Part shown: one piece after another, positions 26,561 to 35,212 of the stretch
How positions within the stretch are numbered: position 1 is the first letter of the stretch
Layout: the number at the start of each line of letters is the position of its first letter
NCBI GenBank assembly: GCA_023336205.1
Contig: JALQCR010000003.1
Coordinates: 186,001-250,000, forward strand
Direction: 5' to 3'
DNA from: Pseudanabaena sp. Salubria-1
Lineage (GTDB): Bacteria; Cyanobacteriota; Cyanobacteriia; Pseudanabaenales; Pseudanabaenaceae
DNA: 64,000 bases
Notes under the pieces: generated by a model
Seen by the model: only the letters and a program-made list of their open reading frames with translations
Database searches by the model: none
What the model was told of the DNA's origin: nothing
Translations under genes and position numbers: made by a program

Positions 26561-27146
26561 AAGTCGCTATTGGATTGTTGCCAGGGCAGGACTCAAAGAT
26601 ACTGAACTATTTGCTAAAGCCACAAAAACAGCAGTGCCATGGGCAAAAATGAGTCAGTATATCCGATGGTTTACCGATGGAGAAAGGAGATATGCCCAAC
26701 AATTGTGGCAAATGGCAAGTGTATACCTCAAATCCACCGAAGTAAGTCGTGAGTATGGACATCGGAAAGTATGGCGACATGGCTTGGAAGTTGCCATCAA
26801 AATCAAAGGTTCACAGGGAAATCGTCGTGTTGAATGGCTCAAACCTGAGCATCCCTATACTGCTATCAGCGACAAGAGTGACGTTCATGCCAATCACAAT
26901 GAATCCAACAACAGTGCTTTGAGAAGGAGATGTAGCGCTTATCGCCGTAGACAAAACCTGTATGCTAAGAATACCGAAGGATTGCAACGCACAGTTACGG
27001 TACAACGATTAGTTCACAACTGGGTGAGACCCCATATGGGCTTAGGAAAGAACAAGACTCCAGCTATGGATATCGGACTATATCATCGACCGATTTCTAT
27101 GCTGGAGTTGCTATCAATACGCGGCTTTTCTTCCCTCACGCCTTAA
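26541..27146 (+). CDS. IS1-type transposase, C-terminal frame
   Basis: A frame overlapping the upstream one by 20 bases. It contains the rest of the IS1-type catalytic domain: WFTDGERRYAQQLWQ (second Asp), then HANHNESNNSALRRRCSAYRRR and a C-terminal helical segment VHNWVRPHMGLGKNKTPA. The nominal ATG at 26541 is unlikely to be a true start; the product makes sense only as a fusion with the first frame. Confidence 0.8.
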   Translation: MTFIERKSRYWIVARAGLKDTELFAKATKTAVPWAKMSQYIRWFTDGERRYAQQLWQMASVYLKSTEVSREYGHRKVWRHGLEVAIKIKGSQGNRRVEWLKPEHPYTAISDKSDVHANHNESNNSALRRRCSAYRRRQNLYAKNTEGLQRTVTVQRLVHNWVRPHMGLGKNKTPAMDIGLYHRPISMLELLSIRGFSSLTP

Positions 27147-27158
27147 CTGACCAGTGCC

Positions 27159-27295
27159 GGTTGCTCTTGTTGAGCTAATTGCAAACCTTCTACATCATTG
27201 CTCGGAGCTATCACATAAAAATTGTTTAAAGACAATAAATCTTTAATGTTAGATAAAATGATCAAGTCATTTTCAAGAACTAAAATTCGCTTCAT
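27159..27295 (-). pseudogene. Response regulator receiver domain fragment cut by the IS1 element
   Basis: It starts at an ATG at 27295 and reads MKRILVLENDLIILSNIKDL followed by LSLNNFYVIAPSNDVEGLQLAQQEQ. This is the first beta-alpha-beta of a receiver domain, with acidic residues in place, and it ends at the IS border after 45 codons. The phospho-acceptor part is missing, and no continuation is found beyond the IS. Confidence 0.75.
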
Positions 27296-27363
27296 GACTA
27301 TCAGTTTTAAATTTGGTGATTTAGATTCAGATCATATTCTTGAAAATTGATATTGGAGATAGA

Positions 27364-27564
27364 TTAATACAATCGCACCAAATATCTAATTAAATCAAAT
27401 CCAAAAAGACTATTGACTGTTAAATTTGCAACTACAATCGTAAATACACAGAGAGAAAAATTCGTTATAACAACCAATATAGACATCAATATGATATCTA
27501 TAAGTCTGGCAAATAGATTGGCAAACTTATTGGTATTAATATTTTTAAAAAAAGGTGACTTCAT
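27364..27564 (-). CDS. Possible small membrane protein
   Basis: A 66-residue frame from MKSPFFKNINTNKFANLFAR with one long hydrophobic stretch (IDIILMSILVVITNFSLCVFTIVVANL). A longer version from 27651 adds a second hydrophobic segment. It matches no family I know, and the region is AT-rich, so it may be a chance frame. Confidence 0.3.
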   Translation of the reverse strand: MKSPFFKNINTNKFANLFARLIDIILMSILVVITNFSLCVFTIVVANLTVNSLFGFDLIRYLVRLY

Positions 27565-27715
27565 TATTCTAGTCCTATCTTTTTTGACTAATATTACAAA
27601 CCAGTAATGAAAAAAAATCAAATTAATCCCTAATCTATATTCAGAAAGCATTAAAATTAAATCCTCTTAGTAAACTATATTTTGTTTATATGTAGACCGA
27701 TAGCAAGTTCGATCT

Positions 27716-27763
27716 AATGAACTACTAAACAAGGTAGTTAAATACCTTGTTTAGTAGTTCATT
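27716..27763. repeat. Perfect palindrome
   Basis: AATGAACTACTAAACAAGGT pairs with its complement around a short GTTAA-containing centre. There is no coding on either side, and it stands 32 bases from a second palindrome. Confidence 0.6.
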
Positions 27764-27794
27764 AGCATAAGGAATAAAAATTAATTAACTTGTG

Positions 27795-27856
27795 TAATTA
27801 AAACCAAAATTTGTTGAGGTGGGCTTCGCCCACCTCAACAAATTTTGGTTTTAATT
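27795..27856 (-). terminator. Long palindrome, probable terminator of the SPOR-like gene
   Basis: TAATTAAAACCAAAATTTGT, then TGAGGTGGG, a CTTCG-type loop and the full complement, about 29 bases per arm. It lies just past the stop of the minus-strand gene at 27885. The arm length exceeds a normal terminator. Confidence 0.65.
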
Positions 27857-27884
27857 AATTTTCATTCCTAAGGAATAAATAGAA

Positions 27885-28781
27885 TTAATTTGAAACAAGA
27901 ATTACTCCTAGAAATTTTGTGCTAAGGCGATCTCGTTCACGAATGGCATTCCCTATATCTTTATAGGAACGAATCTGAAGATAGGTGCGACCTCTAACTA
28001 TTTTTGGAAAAGCATCAGAAGTAATATAGCTAGCTTGTTTTAGATTTTGATTGTTATCCATTGGAATAAGCAGTTGATAAACTTTTTGTGCTTTTGCAGA
28101 AGTCTGAGAAATTGAGGAATTAGACAAGACTTTATTAGTATTTGCTGGTTTATTAACTGGATCAGAATCTGAAATCCAGATAGCACCTACTGATTGAGCA
28201 GCAAATCCTTGACTGCGTAAATTATTAGCAAGAATATTTGCAGTCTGTTGACTAGATAGTGGTGCAGATAAAATCACAGGACGATTATTGAAGGTTGCCA
28301 AAAAAGATGGCTTCCCAGTCAGCATCCTCACTTGTTGAATTGCTAAGTCTGCATTGAGAGGTACTTCTATCAGTAAAGCAGCAGCTCGAAAATGTTGAGC
28401 GCTATTATTGTTTTTATCTGTGAAAGAATGTACAACCGCATCTAGACCCATGTTGCGGATTTGTCCAGCGCGATAAATAGATGTATTTACATTCTTAAAA
28501 CTACCTAGAAATGTCATTGACGCTGTGAAATAGCGACATGGTAAAACTGAAACCGCCAAAAATTCTGGCAATTGTGGTAATTGATTAACAGGTTTATCTA
28601 TGATGACTGCATAGTTTCCGTTAGCTAGTTGCTGACAGGTTTGAGTAGGGAATATGTCATTAGCGATCGCCTGAGCCTGAGAAGGCGATCGCATATTCAT
28701 GAAAACAAGACTAAAGATAAATAAGCATTTAAATTTCAACGTAATCACGCCATAAATCTGTCTAGGACTTAACAGTCTCAT
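27885..28781 (-). CDS. Exported protein with SPOR-like repeats, unknown function
   Basis: A start at 28781 gives 298 residues: MRLLSPRQIYGVITLKFKCL, then a hydrophobic core and SPSQAQA, a signal peptide. The mature part has at least two segments like SPOR or sporulation-related repeats: NYAVIIDKPVNQLPQLPEFL near the N-terminus, and YLQIRSYKDIGNAIRERDRL with STKFLGVILVSN at the C-terminus. Related cyanobacterial proteins are periplasmic or cell-wall associated. A longer frame begins at 28907 without improving the signal peptide. Confidence 0.65.
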   Translation of the reverse strand: MRLLSPRQIYGVITLKFKCLFIFSLVFMNMRSPSQAQAIANDIFPTQTCQQLANGNYAVIIDKPVNQLPQLPEFLAVSVLPCRYFTASMTFLGSFKNVNTSIYRAGQIRNMGLDAVVHSFTDKNNNSAQHFRAAALLIEVPLNADLAIQQVRMLTGKPSFLATFNNRPVILSAPLSSQQTANILANNLRSQGFAAQSVGAIWISDSDPVNKPANTNKVLSNSSISQTSAKAQKVYQLLIPMDNNQNLKQASYITSDAFPKIVRGRTYLQIRSYKDIGNAIRERDRLSTKFLGVILVSN

Positions 28782-28907
28782 ATTGATTAACCTGTAGTAT
28801 CTAATTGTTTCGGAATCAAGTCTGGAATGCAACATATGAGTAATCTTCTGAAGGATTGGTCGTATGTCTACTCCAGTACTGATGAATTTGAACATATTCA
28901 TCAGCAA

Positions 28908-29392
28908 TAATATTTAGTCCTGAAAATGGCGTTGTCATTTTTAGGACTGGCATAAGAAAAGTTTACTTAACGGAAGTAGCGTTACATATAAAACTCTAAT
29001 ATGAATATCAGATCCATAGCTTTGTGTTTGACAAGCAAGACTCTAAAGAGATAAATCAATATAATCTTGTATACTTACAAGCTTTGAGTAATGCTAAAGA
29101 CTCAGTAGTGATATGTGTTCTGACAAAAAATTAGAACAAGAAGAATCACATACAATCATTCAAGATAATTCCAGCCATGCTGACGAATGAATGGAATTTA
29201 CTTATTAATGTATTTCGTCTTTTCTTTAGTTGAACTTCTGCTTGGAAGTTTAAATCCTAAAAAACTAGCTAATAACTAGTTTTTTAGGACATTCTAAGCT
29301 CTTTATCCCTATTCCCTTCCGCTAATTTATAATATATCACACAATATCATACAAATTTATTTGTCTATATATTCTATATATTTAGGGCAACC
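28908..29392. other. Intergenic DNA without recognisable gene
   Basis: AT-rich. It contains only very short frames, the longest recognisable being about 25 codons from ATGTGTTCTGAC near 29112. No family is seen. Confidence 0.5.
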
Positions 29393-29780
29393 GCATAAGT
29401 TCATGAATGAATAATCAAGATTAAGGTGAGACCATGTTTAAGGAGTTAACTGATGTTACGTGGAAGTCCTAAGCCCCTCACCTTTAGCCCCTCTCCCAAA
29501 GGGCGCTACCGTCTACACACGAGTCTAACTGCCTATGTTTCTATCGACCTAAGCCCCCCCCCAGCCGACAATTCTGAAGGAACAAAAATTTTTATTTTCT
29601 TGTTCCTTCAGAATTGTCGGCTGGGGGGAAGGGCAATCTTCATTCCACGTAACATCTGTTACTAAAAACTGGAAACCTAAATAGAGTTTGGATGAAACTA
29701 CAGATTTAGGACTTTCAGTCCTAGTCGAATCTATGCACTTCCAGTGCATAGTGGTTCATTTATAATGTGCGATTGCCCTA
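29393..29780. mobile_element. Non-autonomous element with ISAs1-like ends, carrying a nested repeat
   Basis: The left end TAGGGCAACCGCATAAGTTC and right end GTGCGATTGCCCTA closely resemble the ends of the ISAs1 element at 53842-55119 (TAGGGCAACCGCACACGTTC and GTGTGCGGTTGCCCTA). Only 4 bases (TATT) match outside. Inside, 29447-29662 is a further inverted repeat bounded by AACTGATGTTACGTGGAA and its near complement, with a long hairpin TTCCTTCAGAATTGTCGGCT. No transposase remains. Confidence 0.65.
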
Positions 29781-30322
29781 TATTGAAACAAGCTAATTAG
29801 TTGCTGTTTTGAGAATTCATGTTATACTTTTAAAATCTTATGTCATAGTAAATATAGGAACAACGGGAGGAATTGGAGAATAAGAATTTAAAAGATAGTA
29901 ATCTCAATTGCTTGCGAAATTTATGCGGTTTTATTGCAAATAGAGATAATTTCCTTGTTTTTAATTCTTTTTAGAAACCAAATAAGTTATTAATTTCCTG
30001 TTTGTCAGTATTTCAAGAATTTTCCTTACGGAAACACGGGTGGGAACAAAGAAAAGCAAGACCATTGTTTAGGTCGATTGCTGTCTATTTTCGAGCATGA
30101 ATTCTTTCTAGAATCCTGCTATCTAAAACATAATATACATTCCAAGTTTTTGTAAAATAAACTCTTGGAATGTTTTGTTGTACAGCTAACGGGTGGGTAA
30201 AGGGTTTTTGCATACTTATTTTTTAAGTTGTGCTTTAGCTCGGAATCTATACGTTCAAAAAAACTCCAAAAGAACTGAACATTACACATGTTCAGTTCGT
30301 ATCTTTTTATGAAAAAATAGAA
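29781..30322. other. Intergenic DNA without recognisable gene
   Basis: AT-rich with no convincing frame. A short palindrome, TCCAAGAGT-like, near 30140-30175 is the only structure noted. Confidence 0.45.
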
Positions 30323-30664
30323 ATGCTGCTTAAAAAGACATCTTTTTGCTATCTAATAGCTACTTGTATTCTGGATTCTACCAGTGATATCTCTGCTCAA
30401 AATGTTATTCCATAGACTGTTAGTAATCTCAATACTAATGTTACCCAAATTGGCAATCAATATAACAGCAGTGATGGAACTCAAGCAGGCGCAAACTTAT
30501 TTTATAGTTTGCGGAAGTTGTAGCATTGGGCATATTCGCTGTCGTGGTCTCTCAAAATCGGAGGGTTTCTTTAATGCATCAGAGCGTACATCATCACTTA
30601 CTGAGCTATTTCGCGATAATTGGTACTATCCAAGCGATATGGCTAGCTTTGATAGTGATGGTTA
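30323..30664 (+). pseudogene. Relic of a two-partner-secretion (filamentous haemagglutinin type) exoprotein
   Basis: From ATG 30323 the frame reads MLLKKTSFCYLIATCILDST, then SDISAQNVIP and a TAG stop. The same frame continues with NTNVTQIGNQYNSSDGTQAG then ANLFYSL, which is the TPS-domain start (D-GTQAG-NLFxS) of such proteins, before another stop. A third stretch in a shifted frame (CRGLSKSEGFFNASE) may be part of the lost C-terminus. Multiple stops and the small size show it is dead. Confidence 0.65.
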
Positions 30665-30752
30665 GATTCGTTTAAAGGGAAGAGAATCTGAAGATTGTTA
30701 AATTAATAACCTGTGACTAACATCGGCAACCTGAGTTGCTAGGGCAAAATCT

Positions 30753-31919
30753 ATGGCTGAATTTTCAAAACGCAAAATCGCGATTGTAGGTGGTGGGATC
30801 TTTGGAGCTGCGATCGCTTATGTACTTACTCGGGATGGGTTTGATGTCACACTATTTGAAGCGCTTTCGATTGGAGCACATGCATCCAGCAAAAATGCAG
30901 GCAATTTAAATCCACTCCATGGAACACCCTCAGCCTTACTCCCATTTGCATTAGAATCATTTCGCTTGCATCAAGCGATCGCCATAGGATTAGCAGAGCT
31001 AAAAAGTGCCCATTATAATTTGCTTCCTTCACATCGCATTCTACTAGAATTAGATAACTCTAAAAGGAAATCATTAAAAAAATCTACTGATTTATTTACA
31101 AATACTGAGGGCTTTTCTGCTGAAGAATTAGATGTTGAAGCCCTTCATCAAATAGAGCCTCGTTTGAGCCAAAATGTTCGTTTTGGTATTCTCACTAAGG
31201 GAAGTCTTGCTGTAGATAGCTATCTACTTACGATGTCTTTAGCTCAGGGAGCCGAACGTCTTGGAGCTAAATATGTTTATGACTCAGTTTTAGGGGTCAC
31301 CAAGAAGGGCGATCTCATTACAGGGGTCAAAACTTATCAGGAAAGATTCGCCTGTGACGAGATCATCTTCGCAACTGGCCCATGGTTAGGTGAGACTCAA
31401 GCTTGTCTTGATATTGATATTGATATAGAACCAGTAAAAGGGGAGCTTTTGCTCATGCAATTATCTGGGAAACCATTGGAATATGACTTTACTTGGGGAT
31501 CAAGTTGTCTTTACAAAAGACGCAAAAACCAAGTATGGGTAGGGGGGATTTTTGAACGCAGTAGTTTTGACATGTCTCCTTCGCTCAAAAATAGAGAATC
31601 TATGCTTAATCAGGCAGCACAGATTATTCCCGAAATTAGAGAGGCGAGACTACTGGAACATGTCGTTGGGTTACGTCCCATGACGAGCTCAGGATTACCG
31701 CTCGTGGGTCGTGTACATAAATGGCAAAATGCCTATCTTGCCAATGGTGGAGGCAGCAAAGGCGTATTACTGAGCGTGGGAATTGCTCAAGTAATTCGGG
31801 ATTTGCTGATGGAGGGAAAAACAAATTTATCTGTTGAATCTTTTTTGCTAGGTCAAGAAGGAAGAATGGCGCTTAGCTCCGATCATCATTACGCTAACAG
31901 CTCACTATTTTTAATTTAA
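30753..31919 (+). CDS. FAD-dependent amino acid oxidase/dehydrogenase, DadA/ThiO-like
   Basis: A 388-residue flavoprotein. The N-terminal FAD Rossmann motif is IAIVGGGIFGAAIAYVLTRD at residues 9-28. SKNAGNLNPLHGTP is the substrate-side loop typical of DAO-fold enzymes, and the C-terminal segment GLRPMTSSGLPLVGRV lies at about 304-319. It probably oxidises a D-amino acid, glycine or another secondary amine. Its stop is 19 bases from the next gene, a threonine-synthase-like PLP enzyme, so the two formed a biosynthetic or catabolic pair before that gene was split by an IS. The substrate cannot be read. Confidence 0.82.
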   Translation: MAEFSKRKIAIVGGGIFGAAIAYVLTRDGFDVTLFEALSIGAHASSKNAGNLNPLHGTPSALLPFALESFRLHQAIAIGLAELKSAHYNLLPSHRILLELDNSKRKSLKKSTDLFTNTEGFSAEELDVEALHQIEPRLSQNVRFGILTKGSLAVDSYLLTMSLAQGAERLGAKYVYDSVLGVTKKGDLITGVKTYQERFACDEIIFATGPWLGETQACLDIDIDIEPVKGELLLMQLSGKPLEYDFTWGSSCLYKRRKNQVWVGGIFERSSFDMSPSLKNRESMLNQAAQIIPEIREARLLEHVVGLRPMTSSGLPLVGRVHKWQNAYLANGGGSKGVLLSVGIAQVIRDLLMEGKTNLSVESFLLGQEGRMALSSDHHYANSSLFLI

Positions 31920-32138
31920 CTATTTTACAGAGATACAAATGAAACACCTGTGCATTAGTTGCAAAAATGAGATTACTACAGGATTCCATCCATTTTGTGA
32001 TTGTGGCGGCATGATCGATGTCAAATATCCTCTAGAAAAAGTACATCTACACGATTCGCCTAATCCTTTTATTCGTTTTGCTGAGCTACTCCCGATTGAA
32101 AGTTTCCACGATCGCTTACCTGTTGCTAGGTATACTCC

Positions 32139-33439
32139 CTTAGTGGTGCAGAAAAGCCTTAAAAGCGTTGACGCACATAGAATCTCATAATGAGACAGGA
32201 GATAGGGAAGGGGCAAAACATGAGATACTCAAGTTCCTCAACAAAAGTTCTCATGCAAATACCCCACCTCTATCTTCAACTACAACAACAAATGCGTCAA
32301 TGGATTAAGCCAAAAGACAAACGACATCTGCAAGGATTTGCTGAGGCAGTAGCCGCAATATTACAATCAGGAAGTGCAAGTCTGAGTCATTGGTTGCCCT
32401 ATTTGAGCCATCGGGACTGCAAAGCAAGGAGCCAAATGGAAAGACTAAACTACTTTGTGCATAATCCGCACATCAGCGCTGAAACATTCTATAACCCATT
32501 GCTGAAGCACTTTCTGCAAGCATTTGCAGGAGCATCGTTAGAACTGGTTCTAGATACGAGTATGCTGTGGGATAAATTTTGTTTAATAGAAGTATGCTTG
32601 ATTTGGGGAGGACGGTCGATTGGCTTGGCGCAAGTAGTGCTGGAACATCGCAGTGCCACAGTTGGCTTTGAGGATTATCGTCCAGTATTAGAACAAGTAC
32701 TCACCCTATTGCCACCGCAAAGCACGGTGACCTTACTTGCCGACCGAGGTTTTGAACATGGGGAATTAATCCGTTGGTTAAACCGAAATCAATGGTCTTG
32801 GGCAATTCGAGCAAAGACCGATCTGCAAGTGACTCTAGCCAAAGGTTCAACCAAGAGTGTGGAACAACTGATACCACCCTCAGAGCAAGCTTATCTATTC
32901 CCTAATGTTACGGTGCTGGGTGATATTAATTGTCACTTAGCTACGGCAAATCTAGCAATGGCTAACGGTTCATGGGCTGTCCTTACTGCTATTTCCCCAT
33001 CATTACAGACCTTTGCTCTTTATGGCAGACGTTTCGGTGGGATTGAACCTCATTTTAAGGATTACAAGTCTGCGGCTTTTGATATTGTTAGCTCTCATCT
33101 CCGCGATGCTCAGGCTCTCACTTGTTTATTTATGCTTCTTGCCACAGCTTCCTTGATTGCTTTGATTCTCGGTATCATGTTGGTGCGTTTGGGGCAAAGG
33201 GCTTGGATTGATTGGCATGACCACAGAGGCTTGAGTTTTCTGCAACTCGGTCTCCGTCATCTTCACAGTCTTCTTTACCAACAGAAACCACTTCCTCAAT
33301 TAGAGGCTTTTCCTAAAAGTAACCCTCCTCCTGCCTGTGCTTCTATTGCCAAACGAGAAATGTTAGATTTTCGTATTGAATTTTCTCGTGTTACCACTGT
33401 CTCAGGATGAGACTCGCCTAAGTTTTCTGCACCACTAAG
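32139..33439 (+). mobile_element. IS4-like insertion sequence, copy 2 (diverged)
   Basis: 1301 bp with the same CTTAGTGGTGCAG/CTGCACCACTAAG ends as the other copies, flanked by the 10-bp duplication GGTATACTCC (32129-32138, 33440-33449). The transposase differs from the others at many positions, so it is a separate sublineage. The intact duplication shows the insertion itself has not been rearranged. Confidence 0.96.
32220..33410 (+). CDS. IS4-family transposase (copy 2, diverged)
   Basis: A 396-residue intact DDE transposase from MRYSSSSTKVLMQIPHLYLQ. The triad positions are the same as in the other copies (DTSMLWDK, LLADRGFEHGE, GIEPHFKDYK). Differences such as KPKDKRHLQ kept but NRNQWSWAIRAKTDLQVTL changed mark it as an older or separately acquired lineage. 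Confidence 0.93.
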   Translation: MRYSSSSTKVLMQIPHLYLQLQQQMRQWIKPKDKRHLQGFAEAVAAILQSGSASLSHWLPYLSHRDCKARSQMERLNYFVHNPHISAETFYNPLLKHFLQAFAGASLELVLDTSMLWDKFCLIEVCLIWGGRSIGLAQVVLEHRSATVGFEDYRPVLEQVLTLLPPQSTVTLLADRGFEHGELIRWLNRNQWSWAIRAKTDLQVTLAKGSTKSVEQLIPPSEQAYLFPNVTVLGDINCHLATANLAMANGSWAVLTAISPSLQTFALYGRRFGGIEPHFKDYKSAAFDIVSSHLRDAQALTCLFMLLATASLIALILGIMLVRLGQRAWIDWHDHRGLSFLQLGLRHLHSLLYQQKPLPQLEAFPKSNPPPACASIAKREMLDFRIEFSRVTTVSG

Positions 33440-34653
33440 GGTATACTCCTGTAATTCATGCCACCAGCCTTGGAAAAAAGCTGGGGATGCCTTCACTTTA
33501 TTTGAAGAATGAGACGGTATTACCCACCAGATCTACGAAGGATCGAATGGCGGCAGTATCACTTGCCTATCTTTATGAGCGAGGAGTGCGTTCGTTCTGT
33601 ATATCTTCTACTGGCAATAGCTCGACTGCATACGCCTATGAGATTCAAGCATATCCCGAAATGCATCTTTATTTATTTACTGCCGAAAATTTTGTATCCC
33701 GCGTTCAACATGCAGACCATTCGCAAGTAACTCATTTTGGGTTGCGTGATGCTAGTTTCGTTGAAGCTTTTGCATATGCTGGGGTTTTCGCTCGCGAAAA
33801 CAGATTAGTTGCCGAACGAGGATTTTTTAATATCGGTCGCCGCGAGGGGCTAAAAATGGCTTTTCTAGAGGCGAGCGAGCAAATCCCTGAGACTATAGAT
33901 TGGTATGTACAAGCAGTATCGAGTGGGATGGGAGTGTATGGTAACTATAAAGCTGCTAAAGAACTTTATCAACTTAAACGGATCAAACACCTACCCAAGC
34001 TATTATGTGTGCAACAAGATACCTGTGCGCCAATGGTTCGCGCCTTTGCTAATAATAGCGAGACGATTACATCAGAATATGTCGTAAAAAAGCCCAAGGG
34101 GATTGCTTCATCAATTTTACGAGGAGATCCTACGAGAGCTTATCCTCATATCAGACGCATTATGATGGAAAGTAATGGTGCTTTCGTTGCTGTGAGTGAA
34201 GCTGAAATTCGGGAAGCACGTCAAGCAGTAGAGGAGTATGAAGGTATTTCTCCATGTTTTTCTGCTTCATCTGCGATCGCAGGAATTATAAAAATGTCTC
34301 GCAATGACAATTTCCCTAAAAATGATGTAGTGATGATCAATGTGACTGGAGGCGATCGCGCTACGGCAGAATATCCATCAAATATCAAATGGTTAAATAA
34401 TACAACTAATGGATGGATGCCAGAGGTTAGATACCAGAGATTACGGAGTCCAGCAAGGTCTATCGGTAATTTTTTTGCTGTGGAACTATTTGAGTTTATG
34501 AACGAAAATCAAGATTTCATGTTGGATTATTGGTGATCTTAGTGCTATTCTATTTTTAATTCTTCCTTAATAAGTATTAAGAACAAAGAGAAGAGATGAT
34601 AATTAAGAAATCATTTAAGAATTGTTTAGATCCCCCCAGCCCACCTTTTTAAG

Positions 34654-34785
34654 GCTACGGTGTACACACAAGTCATAAAACCTAGTTAAGTCAACAATTA
34701 ATCGCCCCCTAACCCCCAATTCTGGGGGGACAAGAAAATAAAATTCTTTCAAAGTCCCCCAGAATTGGGGGATTTAGGGGGCTTA
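34654..34785 (+). repeat. Dispersed repeat, left copy flanking the hybrid kinase gene
   Basis: About 130 bases starting GCTACGGTGTACACACAAGT, with an internal hairpin CCCCCAATTCTGGGGGGAC/GTCCCCCAGAATTGGGGG. An inverted, nearly identical copy lies at 39444-39574. Related pieces occur near 29510-29630. Confidence 0.75.
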
Positions 34786-35081
34786 GATAAATCGAAACGT
34801 AGGCAGTTGACTTGTGTGAACACGGTAGCTTTTTAAGGGGGGATCTAAACCCTCAAACGTAGATAGAGATACTTGTGTGGACATGGTAGCCTTTGCAAGG
34901 GGGAATTAAAGTGGGTAAGTCCGAATGTACAAGGTAGCTTTTTAATGGTGCAGAATTTAAATCTTCCCTATTTTTGAGGGAGATTGAGGGGAATCTCTTA
35001 GGACTTTTGACCGCAGAAATTAATTCTTAGATGGTTTCTTATAGTGAGCTGTTCTGCGTAAGTCCTAATACTTAAATAACT

Positions 35082-35179
35082 GATGTTACATGGAAGGAAT
35101 TCCTGCGATCTTCAAGGTTGCGGGCTGTCACGCGAGGAGTAGGAGATTCATCATCTGCATTCTACGTAACATCAGTTAA
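35082..35179. repeat. Inverted-repeat unit with AACTGATGTTACRTGGAA ends
   Basis: The ends AACTGATGTTACATGGAA and TTCTACGTAACATCAGTTA bound about 98 bases directly upstream of the hybrid kinase start. The same ends are found inside the element at 29447-29662, with different internal sequence. Confidence 0.6.
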
Positions 35180-35212
35180 ATAACTTTATTTGCCAATTAT
35201 GTAGGTATAACG

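Larger units (their letters stand above)
26091..27158 (+). mobile_element. IS1-family insertion sequence with frameshifted transposase
   Basis: 1068 bp with inverted ends GGCACTGGTCAGTTAAGGCG/CGCCTTAACTGACCAGTGCC. The bases outside the two ends do not match, so no target duplication is visible. The right side abuts a truncated response regulator gene whose remainder is absent on the left. An adjacent deletion or rearrangement after insertion is the simplest explanation. Confidence 0.88.
31939..34536 (+). pseudogene. Threonine-synthase-like PLP enzyme split by an IS4-like insertion
   Basis: The left piece (31939-32138) reads MKHLCISCKNEITTGFHPFC then DCGG, the Cys-rich N-terminus of threonine-synthase-like enzymes, and goes up to PVARYTP. 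The right piece (33450-34536) continues VIHATSLGKKLGMPSLYLKN, has the PLP-lysine region TRSTKDRMAA, and continues to a stop at 34536. Removing the IS and one 10-bp GGTATACTCC copy restores a single 428-residue frame. Family: fold type II PLP lyase (threonine synthase, cysteate synthase or relatives). The right part has an in-frame ATG at 33487 but lacks the N-terminal domain, so activity is unlikely. Confidence 0.88.
34537..35212. other. Repeat-rich intergenic region
   Basis: It contains the repeat at 34654-34785, weaker repeats with CTTGTGTGxACAxGGTAGC up to about 34960, and an inverted-repeat unit at 35082-35179. No gene was seen. Confidence 0.6.

Noticed and set aside
29453..29749. Short frames on both strands within the ISAs1-like element
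   Set aside because: Both arise from the inverted-repeat and C-rich hairpin sequence; there is no codon bias and no domain.
30384..30665. A 93-codon plus-strand frame upstream of the FAD oxidase gene
   Set aside because: It overlaps the two-partner-secretion relic in another frame and has no recognisable domain. It is kept only as part of the pseudogene.
35200..35212. ATG just upstream of the hybrid kinase as the start
   Set aside because: The ATG near 35199 is followed immediately by TAG. The GTG at 35213 is the first usable start in the long frame.
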